From Ziziphus jujuba (lineage: Eukaryota; Streptophyta; Magnoliopsida; Rosales; Rhamnaceae), in NCBI RefSeq assembly GCF_031755915.1, contig NC_083389.1, positions 13,757,001 to 13,821,000 on the forward strand: a stretch of 64,000 bases of DNA, read 5' to 3'. Position 1 is the stretch's first letter. Each line of letters begins with the position of its first letter. The translations under genes were made by a program, and so were the position numbers. Below the pieces are notes generated by a model. That model was given only the letters and a program-made list of their open reading frames with translations. It did not search any database and was not told the DNA's origin. Positions 1-9,700 of this stretch are shown piece by piece.

Positions 1-676
1 TATGCGTCGCCTATTACTATAATTAAAAAAAAAAAAAACTCTCTTGTTATTGTTTAAATATTTTAACTGGTTATTTGATGCTCAACTAAAATCCAATTGT
101 TAAAAATGAAGGTTTAAAAAAAATATATATATATAGGGTATTAGGCGACGCATAATCATGATTATGCGTCGCCTATTACTAAAATTAAAAAAAAAAAAAA
201 ACTCTATTTATCTTGTTTAAATATCTTCACTGGTTATTTGATGCTCCAACAAAATCAAATTGTTAAAAATGAAGGTTTTAAAAAACTATATGAAAAAAAA
301 GGGTATCAGGCGACGCATAGGATAGATTATGCTTCGTCTATTACTCTAATTTTTTTTTAAAAAAAACTCTGTTTATCATCTTTAAATATTGTCACCGGTC
401 ATTTGATGCTGGAAGAAAATAAAATTGTTAAACAGGCAGATTTAAAAAAAAAAACACTTTCTCTAACTAGTTTAAATATTTTAACTGGTTAGTTGATGCT
501 GAGATAAAATCAGATTGATTAAAAAAATAAAAAAACAAAACTCATTTATGTTGTTTAACTATTTTCACTGCTTATTTGATGCTGGAAGAAAATCAAATTG
601 TTAAAAAGCATGGTTTTTTTGAAAGAAAAAAAGAAAAAAAAAAGAAATTGGGTATTAGGCGACGCATAGTACTGAT

Positions 677-839
677 TATGCGTCGCCTATTACTATAATT
701 AAAAAAAAAAAAAACTCTCTTGTTATTGTTTAAATATTTTAACTGGTTATTTGATGCTCAACTAAAATCCAATTGTTAAAAATGAAGGTTTAAAAAAAAA
801 TATATATATATAGGGTATTAGGCGACGCATAATCATGAT
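677..839 (+). repeat. Subunit A of reference monomer
   Basis: Subunit A starts with the right arm of the E/A dyad (TATGCGTCGCCTA), followed by TTACTATAATT, a run of about 13 A, and CTCTCTTGTTATTG. The shared core and AACTAAAATCCAATTG come next. It ends with a variable A run, a (TA)n tract, GGGTATTAGG and the left arm of the A/B dyad. Diagnostic variants in other copies include GTTCAAAT for GTTTAAAT, ATGTTAACTGG for ATTTTAACTGG, and GGCTTAAA for GGTTTAAA. Confidence 0.85.
800..812. repeat. (TA)n microsatellite tract ending subunit A
   Basis: Each subunit A ends with an A run that passes into alternating TA and then GGG (or GAG in short-junction copies). The alternating stretch is about 13 bp here and up to roughly 25 bp elsewhere, for example around 4859-4883 and 58697-58721. 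It is the most length-variable part of the monomer apart from the A runs, as expected from replication slippage. Confidence 0.88.
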
Positions 840-852
840 TATGCGTCGCCTA
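819..852. repeat. Perfect 34-bp palindrome at the A/B boundary
   Basis: The left half TAGGCGACGCATAATCA is followed directly by its exact reverse complement, so there is no spacer and the centre is ATCATGAT. The half-sites contain CGACGC / GCGTCG, giving four CpG in 34 bp within otherwise CpG-poor DNA. The same site occurs at the equivalent place in most full-length monomers. It is imperfect where B begins CGCTTATT, CGCCAATT or GTCACC. It could extrude as a cruciform or bind a dimeric protein. Neither can be shown from sequence alone. Confidence 0.93.
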
Positions 853-1003
853 TTACTAAAATTAAAAAAAAAAAAAACTCTATTTATCTTGTTTAAATAT
901 CTTCCCTGGTTATTTGATGCTCCAACAAAATCAAATTGTTAAAAATGAAGGTTTTAAAAAACTATATGAAAAAAAAGGGTATCAGGCGACGCATAGGATA
1001 GAT
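840..1003 (+). repeat. Subunit B of reference monomer
   Basis: Subunit B is 164 bp and closest to A. It opens with TATGCGTCGCCTATTACTAAAA, an A run and CTCTATTTATCTTG. The core is followed by CTCCAACAAAATCAAATTG, GAAGGTTTTAAAAAACTATATG, an A run, GGGTATCAGG and the left arm of the B/C dyad. The left part of B is lost in monomers with the short A/B junction. Variants useful for tracing copies are CGCTTATTAC and CGCCAATTAC near the start, and GACGCGTAGG (which contains ACGCGT) for GACGCATAGG near the end. Confidence 0.85.
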
Positions 1004-1016
1004 TATGCTTCGTCTA
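983..1016. repeat. Degenerate dyad at the B/C boundary
   Basis: This 34-bp segment aligns base for base with the perfect A/B palindrome: arms CAGGCGACGCAT and ATGCTTCGTCTA around AGGATAGATT. At least two arm positions no longer pair and the centre is not symmetric. Many other monomers keep ATGCGTCG in the right arm and so pair better. It is best read as a decayed homologue of the A/B dyad. Confidence 0.82.
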
Positions 1017-1130
1017 TTACTCTAATTTTTTTTAAAAAAAAACTCTGTTTATCATCTTTAAATATTGTCACCGGTCATTTGATGCTGGAAGAAAATAAAA
1101 TTGTTAAACAGGCAGATTTTAAAAAAAAAA
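1004..1130 (+). repeat. Subunit C of reference monomer
   Basis: Subunit C is about 127 bp. It begins with the degraded dyad arm TATGCTTCGTCTA (TATGCGTCGTCTA in many copies). The only sizeable T run shared by all subunit C copies comes next, followed by an A run and CTCTGTTTATCATC. The core here reads AATATTGTCACCGGTCATTTGATGCT. Variants include GATTCTGGAAGAAATT, GATGCCGGAAG, GCTGCAAG, GTCAACGG and GTCCCTGG. C ends in an A run without a GGCGACGC dyad. Confidence 0.82.
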
Positions 1131-1211
1131 CACTTTCTCTAACTAGTTTAAATATTTTAACTGGTTATTTGATGCTGAGATAAAATCAGATTGATTAAAA
1201 AAATAAAAAAA
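1131..1211 (+). repeat. Subunit D of reference monomer (shortest)
   Basis: Subunit D is the shortest at about 81 bp. It starts CACTTTCTCTAACTAG or CACCTTCTCTAACTAG, continues into an almost perfect copy of the subunit A core (TTTAAATATTTTAACTGG), then GATGCTGAGATAAAATCAG and an A-rich tail. It has no GGCGACGC arm on either side, so it looks like a core retained after loss of both flanks. The boundaries with C and E are placed by alignment of the cores and may be off by about 10 bp. Confidence 0.78.
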
Positions 1212-1352
1212 CAAAACTCATTTATGTTGTTTAACTATTTTCACTGCTTATTTGATGCTGGAAGAAAATCAAATTGTTAAAAAGCATGGTTTTTTTGAAA
1301 GAAAAAAAGAAAAAAAAAAGAAATTGGGTATTAGGCGACGCATAGTACTGAT
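1212..1352 (+). repeat. Subunit E of reference monomer
   Basis: Subunit E begins CAAAACTCATTTATGTTG. Its core is the most diverged (TTTAACTATTTTCACTGCTT), followed by GGAAGAAAATCAAATTG, AGCATGG, a run of seven T, and purine-only sequence GAAAGA(A)nGA(A)nGAAATTGGG. It ends in TATTAGG and the left arm of the E/A dyad. The purine tract is 25-35 bp and varies in length. Variants are CACCGCTT, AGAAAGTC, GAAAGCAAAA, AAGAAGCATGG and AAAGGATGG. Confidence 0.83.
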
Positions 1353-1365
1353 TATGCGTCGCCTA
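1332..1365. repeat. Inverted repeat at the E/A (monomer) boundary
   Basis: The 13-nt arms TAGGCGACGCATA and TATGCGTCGCCTA flank the 8-nt spacer GTACTGAT. The total length of 34 bp equals that of the A/B palindrome, and the centre differs by only a few bases, so the two are homologous. This dyad is the most constant sequence in the array and was used as the monomer start. Rare forms are GTACTTAT, GTACTCAT, a GGCGTCGC left arm, and right arms ATGAGTCGCC or ATGCGACGCC. Confidence 0.92.
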
Positions 1366-2713
1366 TTACTATAATTAAAAAAAAAAAAAAACTCTCTTGT
1401 TATTTTTTAAATATTTTAACTGGTTATTTGATGCTCAACTAAAATCCAATTGTTAAAAATGAAGGTTTAAAAAAAATATATATATATAGGGTATTAGGCG
1501 ACGCATAATCATGATTATGCGTCGCCTATTACTAAAATTAAAAAAAAAAAAAAACTCTATTTATCTTGTTTAAATATCTTCCCTGGTTATTTGATGCTCC
1601 AACAAAATCAAATTGTTAAAAATGAAGGTTTTAAAAAACTATATGAAAAAAAAGGGTATCAGGCGACGCATAGGATAGATTATGCTTCGTCTATTACTCT
1701 AATGTTTTTTTAAAAAAAACTCTGTTTATCATCTTTAAAAATTGTCACCGGTCATTTGATGCTGGAAGAAAATAAAATTGTTAAACAGGCAGATTTTAAA
1801 AAAAAAACAATTTCTCTAACTAGTTTAAATATTTTAACTGGTTATTTGATGCTGAGATAAAATCAGATTGATTAAAAAAATAAAAAAACAAAACTCATTT
1901 ATGTTGTTTAACTATTTTCACTGCTTATTTGATGCTGGAAGAAAATCAAATTGTTAAAAAGGATGGTTTTTTTGAAAGAAAAAAAGAAAAAAAAAAGAAA
2001 TTGGGTATTAGGCGACGCATAGTACTGATTATGCGTCGCCTATTACTATAATTAAAAAAAAAAAAAAACTCTCTTGTTATTTTTTAAATATTTTAACTGG
2101 TTATTTGATGCTCAACTAAAATCCAATTGTTAAAAATGAAGGTTTAAAAAAAAAAAATATATATATATATATATAGGGTATAAGGCGACGCATAATCATG
2201 ATTATGCGTCGCTTATTACTAAAATTAAAAAAAAAAAAAACTCTATTTATCTTGTTTAAATATCTTTACTAGTTATTTGATGCTCCAACAAAATCAAATT
2301 GTTAAAAATGAAGGTTTTAAAAAACTATATGAAAAAAAAGGGTATCAGGCGACGCATAGGATAGATTATGCTTCGTCTATTACTCTAATGTTTTTTTAAA
2401 AAAAACTCTGTTTATCATCTTTAAATATTGTCACCGGTCATTTGATGCTGGAAGAAAATAAAATTGTTAAACAGGCAGATTTAAAAAAAAAAAAACACCT
2501 TCTCTAACTAGTTTAAATATTTTAACTGGTTATTTGATGCTGAGATAAAATCAGATTGATTAAAAAAATAAAAAAACAAAACTCATTTATGTTGTTTAAC
2601 TATTTTCACTGCTTATTTGATGCTGGAAGAAAATCAAATTGTTAAAAAGCATGGTTTTTTTGAAAGAAAAAAAAAAAAAAGAAATTGGGTATTAGGCGAC
2701 GCATAGTACTGAT

Positions 2714-5700
2714 TATGCGTCGCCTATTACTATAATTAAAAAAAAAAAAAACTCTCTTGTTATTGTTTAAATATTTTAACTGGTTATTTGATGCTCAACT
2801 AAAATCCAATTGTTAAAAATGAAGGTTTTAAAAAAAAAAAAATATATATATATATATAGGGTATTAGGCGACGCATAATCATGATTATGCGTCGCCTATT
2901 ACTAAAATTAAAAAAAAAAAAAACTCTATTTATCTTGTTTAAATATCTTCACTGGTTATTTGATGCTCCAACAAAATCAAATTGTTAAAAATGAAGGTAT
3001 TAAAAAACTATATGAAAAAAAAGGGTATCAGGCGACGCGTAGGATAGATTATGCTTCGTCTATTCCTCTAATTTTTTTTAAAAAAAAACTCTATTTATCA
3101 TCTTTAAATATTGTCACCGGTCATTTGATGCTGGAAGAAAATAAAATTGTTAAACAGGCAGATTTTAAAAAAAAAACACCTTCTCTAACTAGTTTAAATA
3201 TTTTAACTGGTTATTTGATACTGAGATAAAATCAGATTGATTAAAAAAATAAAAAAACAAAACTCATTTATGTTGTTTAACTATTTTCACTGCTTATTTG
3301 ATGCTGGAAGAAAATCAAATTGTTACAAAGCATGGTTTTTTTGAAAGAAAAAAAGAAAAAAAAAGAAATTGGGTATTAGGCGACGCATAGTACTGATTAT
3401 GCGTCGCCTATTACTATAATTAAAAAAAAAAAAAAGTCTCTTGTTATTGTTTAAATATTTTAACTGGTTATTTGATGCTCAACTAAAATCCAATTGTTAA
3501 AAATGAAGGTTTAAAAAAAAAAAAAATATATATATATATATATATAGGGTATTAGGCGACGCATAATCATGATTATGCGTCGCCAATTACTAAAACTAAA
3601 AAAAAAAAAAAAACTCTATTTATCTTGTTTAAATATCTTCACTGGTTATTTGATGCTCCAACAAAATCAAATTGTTAAAAATGAAGGTTTTAAAAAACTA
3701 TATGAAAAAAAAGGGTATCAGGCGACGCATAGGATAGATTATGCGTCGTCTATTACTCTACTTTTTTAAAAAAAAAACTCTATTTATCATCTTTAAATAT
3801 TGTCACCGGTCATTTGATGCCGGAAGAAAATAAAATTGTTAAACAGGCAGATTTTAAAAAAAAAAAACACCTTCTCTAACTAGTTTAAATATTTTAACTG
3901 GTTATTTGATGCTGAGATAAAATCAGATTGATTAAAAAAATAAAAAAACAAAACTCATTTATGTTGTTTAACTATTTTCACCGCTTATTTGATGCTGGAA
4001 GAAAATCAAATTGTTAAAAAGCATGGTTTTTTTGAAAGCAAAAAAAAAAAAAAAAGAAATTGGGTATTAGGCGACGCATAGTACTGATTATGCGTCGCCT
4101 ATTACTATAATTAAAAAAAAAAAACTCTCTTGTTATTGTTTAAATATTTTAACTGGTTATTTGATGCTCAACTAAAATCCAATTGTTAAAAATGAAGGTT
4201 TAAAAAAATATATATATAGAGTATTAGGCGACGCATATTACTAAAATTAAAAAAAAAAAAAACTCTATTTATCTTGTTTAAATATCTTCACTGGTTATTT
4301 GATGCTCCAACAAAATCAAATTGTTAAAAATGAAGGTTTTAAAAAACTATATGAAAAAAAAGGGTATCAGGCGACGCATAGGATAGATTATGCGTCGTCT
4401 ATTGCTCTAATTTTTTTTAAAAAAAAACTCTATTTATCATCTTTAAATATTGTCACCGGTCATTTGATTCTGGAAGAAATTAAAATTGTTAAACAGGCAG
4501 ATTTTAAAAAAAAAAACACCTTCTCTAACTAGTTTAAATATTTTAACTGGTTATTTGATGCTGAGATAAAATCAGATTGATTAAAAAAATAAAAAAACAA
4601 AACTCATTTATGTTGTTTAACTATTTTCACTGCTTATTTGATGCTGGAAGAAAATCAAATTGTTAAAAAGCATGGTTTTTTTGAAAGAAAAAAAAAAAAG
4701 AAATTGGGTATTAGGCGACGCATAGTACTGATTATGCGTCGCCTATTACTATAATTAAAAAAAAAAAAAAAAACTCTCTTGTTATTGTTTAAATATTTTA
4801 ACTGGTTATTTGATGCTCAACTAAAATCCAATTGTTAAAAATGAAGGTTTTAAAAAACAAATATATATATATATATATATATAGGGTATTAGGTGACGCA
4901 TAATCATGCTTATGCGTCGCCTATTACTAAAATTAAAAAAAAAAAAAACTCTATTTATCTTGTTTAAATATCTTCACTGGTTATTTGATGCTCCAACAAA
5001 ATCAAATTGTTAAAAATGAAGGTTTTAAAAAACTATATGAAAAAAAAGGGTATCAGGCGACGCGTAGGATAGATTATGCTTCGTCTATTCCTCTAATTTT
5101 TTTTAAAAAAAAACTCTATTTATCATCTTTAAATATTGTCACCGGTCATTTGATGCTGGAAGAAAATAAAATTGTTAAACAGGCAGATTTTAAAAAAAAA
5201 ACACCTTCTCTAACTAGTTTAAATATTTTAACTGGTTATTTGATACTGAGATAAAATCAGATTGATTAAAAAAATAAAAAAACAAAACTCATTTATGTTG
5301 TTTAACTATTTTCACCGCTTATTTGATGCTGGAAGAAAATCAAATTGTTAAAAAGCATGGTTTTTTTGAAAGCAAAAAAAAAAAAAAAAGAAATTGGGTA
5401 TTAGGCGACGCATAGTACTGATTATGCGTCGCCTATTACTATAATTAAAAAAAAAAAAAAACCCTCTTGTTATTGTTTAAATATTTTAACTGGTTATTTG
5501 ATGCTCAACTAAAATCCAATTGTTAAAAATGAAGGTTTAAAAAAATATATATATAGAGTATTAGGCGACGCATATTACTAAAATTAAAAAAAAAAAAAAA
5601 CTCTATTTATCTTGTTTAAATATCTTCACTGGTTATTTGATGCTCCAACAAAATCAAATTGTGAAAAATGAAGGTTTTAAAAAACTATATGAAAAAAAAG

Positions 5701-6755
5701 GGTATCAGGCGACGCATAGGATAGATTATGCGTCGTCTATTGCTCTAATTTTTTTTAAAAAAAAACTCTATTTATCATCTTTAAATATTGTCACCGGTCA
5801 TTTGATTCTGGAAGAAATTAAAATTGTTAAACAGGCAGATTTTAAAAAAAAAAACACCTTCTCTAACTAGTTTAAATATTTTAACTGGTTATTTGATGCT
5901 GAGATAAAATCAGATTGATTAAAAAAATAAAAAAACAAAACTCATTTATGTTGTTTAACTATTTTCACTGCTTATTTGATGCTGGAAGAAAATCAAATTG
6001 TTAAAAAGCATGGTTTTTTTGAAAGAAAAAAAAAAAAAAGAAATTGGGTATTAGGCGACGCATAGTACTGATTATGCGTCGCCTATTACTATAATTAAAA
6101 AAAAAAAAAACTCTCTTGTTATTGTTTAAATATTTTAACTGGTTATTTGATGCTCAACTAAAATCCAATTGTTAAAAATGAAGGTTTTAAAAAAAAAATA
6201 TATATATATATATAGGGTATTAGGCGACGCATAATCATGATTATGCGTCGCCTATTACTAAAATTAAAAAAAAAAAAAACTCTATTTATCTTGTTTAAAT
6301 ATCTTCACTGGTTATTTGATGCTCCAACAAAATCAAATTGTTAAAAATGAAGGTTTTAAAAAACTATATGAAAAAAAAGGGTATCAGGCGACGCGTAGGA
6401 TAGATTATGCTTCGTCTATTCCTCTAATTTTTTTTAAAAAAAAACTCTATTTATCATCTTTAAATATTGTCACCGGTCATTTGATGCTGGAAGAAAATAA
6501 AATTGTTAAACAGGCAGATTTTAAAAAAAAAACACCTTCTCTAACTAGTTTAAATATTTTAACTGGTTATTTGATACTGAGATAAAATCAGATTGATTAA
6601 AAAAATAAAAAAACAAAACTCATTTATGTTGTTTAACTATTTTCACTGCTTATTTGATGCTGGAAGAAAATCAAATTGTTAAAAAGCATGGTTTTTTTGA
6701 AAGAAAAAAAGAAAAAAAAAAAGAAATTGGGTATTAGGCGACGCATAGTACTGAT
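2714..6755 (+). repeat. Monomers 5-10, with a two-monomer duplication
   Basis: Monomers start at 2714, 3398, 4089, 4733, 5423 and 6073. Monomers 5, 8 and 10 carry GACGCGTAGG and TATTCCTCTA. Monomer 6 is the CGCCAATTAC / GATGCCGG / CACCGCTT / GAAAGC type. Monomers 7 and 9 have the short A/B junction and GATTCTGGAAGAAATT in C. The pair 7-8 (4089-5422, 1334 bp) and the pair 9-10 (5423-6755, 1333 bp) are alike, an adjacent two-monomer duplication. Monomer 8 carries the E variant CACCGCTT/GAAAGC where monomer 10 does not, so later exchange has altered the pairs. Confidence 0.85.
4221..4250 (+). other. Short A/B junction, 21-bp loss of one palindrome arm (type example)
   Basis: Here GACGCAT joins directly to ATTACTAAAA. 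In full-length monomers 21 bp lie between them, comprising the palindrome centre and almost all of the right arm. The same junction occurs in monomers 7, 9, 13, 24, 25, 34, 52, 58, 63, 64, 68-72, 74, 76-78, 80 and 82-85, and inside monomer 79. Most carry GAGTATTAGG in place of GGGTATTAGG just upstream, which suggests one founding deletion spread by amplification. Monomers 63, 71, 78 and 84 have GGG or GGT instead. Confidence 0.9.
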
Positions 6756-9700
6756 TATGCGTCGCCTATTACTATAATTAAAAAAAAAAAAAAACTCTCT
6801 TGTTATTTTTTAAATATTTTAACTGGTTATTTGATGCTCAACTAAAATCCAATTGTTAAAAATGAAGGTTTAAAAAAAAAATATATATATATATATATAG
6901 GGTATTAGGCGACGCATAATCATGATTATGCGTCGCTTATTACTAAAATTAAAAAAAAAAAACTCTATTTATCTTGTTTAAATATCTTTACTAGTTATTT
7001 GATGCTCCAACAAAATCAAATTGTTAAAAATGAAGGTTTTAAAAAACTATATGAAAAAAAAGGGTATCAGGCGACGCATAGGATAGATTATGCTTCGTCT
7101 ATTACTCTAATTTTTTTTTAAAAAAAACTCTGTTTATCATCTTTAAATATTGTCACCGGTCATTTGATGCTGGAAGAAAATAAAATTGTAATACAGGCAG
7201 ATTTTAAAAGAAAAAACACCTTCTCTAACTAGTTTAAATATTTTAACTGGTTATTTGATGCTGAGATAAAATCAGATTGATTAAAAAAATAAAAAAACAA
7301 AACTCATTTATGTTGTTTAACTATTTTCACTGCTTATTTGATGCTGGAAGAAAATCAAATTGTTAAAAAGCATGGTTTTTTTGAAAGAAAAAAAAAAAAA
7401 GAAATTGGGTATTAGGCGACGCATAGTACTGATTATGCGTCGCCTATTACAATAATTAAAAGAAAAAAAAAACTCTCTTGTTATTGTTTAAATATTTTAA
7501 CTGGTTATTTGATGCTCAACTAAAATCCAATTGTTAAAAATGAAGGTTTAAAAAAAAAAAAATATATATATATATATATAGGGTATTAGGCGACGCATAA
7601 TCATGATTATGCGTCGCCAATTACTAAAACTAAAAAAAAAAAAAAAAACTCTATTTATCTTGTTTAAATATCTTCACTGGTTATTTGATGCTCCAACAAA
7701 GTCAAATTGTTAAAAATGAAGGTTTTAAAAAACTATATGAAAAAAAAGGGTATCAGGCGACGCATAGGATAGATTATGCGTCGTCTATTACTCTACTTTT
7801 TAAAAAAAAAAACTCTATTTATCATCTTTAAATATTGTCACCGGTCATTTGATGCCGGAAGAAAATAAAATTGTTAAACAGGCAGATTTTAAAAAAAAAA
7901 AACACCTTCTCTAACTAGTTTAAATATTTTAACTGGTTATTTGATGCTGAGATAAAATCAGATTGATTAAAAAAATAAAAAAACAAAACTCATTTATGTT
8001 GTTTAACTATTTTCACCGCTTATTTGATGCTGGAAGAAAATCAAATTGTTAAAAAGCATGGTTTTTTTGAAAGCAAAAAAAAAAAAAAAGAAATTGGGTA
8101 TTAGGCGACGCATAGTACTGATTATGCGTCGCCTATTACTATAATTAAAAAAAAAAAACTCTCTTGTTATTGTTTAAATATTTTAACTGGTTATTTGATG
8201 CTCAACTAAAATCCAATTGTTAAAAATGAAGGTTTAAAAAAATATATATATAGAGTATTAGGCGACGCATATTACTAAAATTAAAAAAAAAAAAAACTCT
8301 ATTTATCTTGTTTAAATATCTTCACTGGTTATTTGATGCTCCAACAAAATCAAATTGTTAAAAATGAAGGTTTTAAAAAACTATATGAAAAAAAAGGGTA
8401 TCAGGCGACGCATAGGATAGATTATGCGTCGTCTATTGCTCTAATTTTTTTTAAGAAAAAACTCTATTTATCATCTTTAAATATTGTCACCGGTCATTTG
8501 ATTCTGGAAGAAATTAAAATTGTTAAACAGGCAGATTTTAAAAAAAAAAACACCTTCTCTAACTAGTTTAAATATTTTAACTGGTTATTTGATGCTGAGA
8601 TAAAATCAGATTGATTAAAAAAATAAAAAAACAAAACTCATTTATGTTGTTTAACTATTTTCACTGCTTATTTGATGCTGGAAGAAAATCAAATTGTTAA
8701 AAAGCATGGTTTTTTTGAAAGAAAAAAAAAAAAGAAATTGGGTATTAGGCGACGCATAGTACTGATTATGCGTCGCCTATTACTATAATTAAAAAAAAAA
8801 AAAAAAACTCTCTTGTTATTGTTTAAATATTTTAACTGGTTATTTGATGCTCAACTAAAATCCAATTGTTAAAAATGAAGGTTTTAAAAAAAAAAAATAT
8901 ATATATATATATATAGGGTATTAGGCGACGCATAATCATGCTTATGCGTCGCCTATTACTAAAATTAAAAAAAAAAAAACTCTATTTATCTTGTTTAAAT
9001 ATCTTCACTGGTTATTTGATGCTCCAACAAAATCAAATTGTTAAAAATGAAGGTTTTAAAAAACTATATGAAAAAAAAGGGTATCAGGCGACGCGTAGGA
9101 TAGATTATGCTTCGTCTATTCCTCTAATTTTTTTTAAAAAAAAACTCTATTTATCATCTTTAAATATTGTCACCGGTCATTTGATGCTGGAAGAAAATAA
9201 AATTGTTAAACAGGCAGATTTTAAAAAAAAAACACCTTCTCTAACTAGTTTAAATATTTTAACTGGTTATTTGATACTGAGATAAAATCAGATTGATTAA
9301 AAAAATAAAAAAACAAAACTCATTTATGTTGTTTAACTATTTTCACTGCTTATTTGATGCTGGAAGAAAATCAAATTGTTAAAAAGCATGGTTTTTTTGA
9401 AAGAAAAAAAGAAAAAAAAAAGAAATTGGGTATTAGGCGACGCATAGTACTGATTATGCGTCGCCTATTACTATAATTAAAAAAAAAAAACTCTCTTGTT
9501 ATTGTTTAAATATTTTAACTGGTTATTTGATGCTCAACTAAAATCCAATTGTTAAAAATGAAGGTTTAAAAAAAATATATATATAGGGTATTAGGCGACG
9601 CATAATCATGATTATGCGTCACCTATTACTAAAATTAAAAAAAAAAAAAAACTCTATTTATCTTGTTTAAATATCTTCACTGGTTATTTGATGCTCCAAC

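Larger units (their letters stand above)
677..1352 (+). repeat. Reference monomer (monomer 2), five subunits A-E
   Basis: This 676-bp copy serves as the reference for the array. It contains five related subunits in the order A (677-839), B (840-1003), C (1004-1130), D (1131-1211) and E (1212-1352). Each has the core TTTAAATATNTT (TTTAACTATTTT in E) followed by ACTGGTTATTTGATGCT or a close variant, and then an AT-rich stretch resembling AAATCAAATTGTTAAAAA. The core therefore appears five times per monomer. The repeat presumably grew from one ancestral unit of about 165 bp by duplication and internal loss, and the five-part unit then amplified as a block. That history is inferred from the nested similarity. 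Confidence 0.9.
1..2713 (+). repeat. Monomers 1-4
   Basis: Monomers start at 1, 677, 1353 and 2030. All have the full A/B junction. Monomer 1 carries GGTTAGTTGATGC in subunit D, a variant seen again only in monomer 58. Monomers 2 and 3 share CTTCCCTGG in subunit B, which also occurs in monomer 27. Monomer 3 ends with AAAGGATGG in E. Monomer 4 starts B with CGCTTATT and has a longer (TA)n tract. Base 1 is the third base of the E/A junction ATTATGCG, so only the left arm and spacer of that dyad are missing. Confidence 0.88.

Noticed and set aside
800..812. TATA box or promoter
   Set aside because: TATATATA occurs in every monomer as part of a slippage-prone (TA)n tract. No initiator or transcript is evident.
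819..852. Plant CACTA transposon subterminal repeats or TIRs
   Set aside because: GGCGACGC-like motifs resemble subterminal repeats of some plant DNA transposons, but there is no CACTA terminus, transposase or target-site duplication. The resemblance is too short to support origin.
1004..1030. CENP-B box
   Set aside because: TTCG occurs in subunit C (GCTTCGTCTATTACTC) but the required CGGG is absent from the site and I found none elsewhere in the monomer.
1332..1365. Rho-independent terminator
   Set aside because: The dyad could form a G+C-containing stem, but no T run follows directly on either strand, there are no genes to terminate, and the context is eukaryotic satellite.
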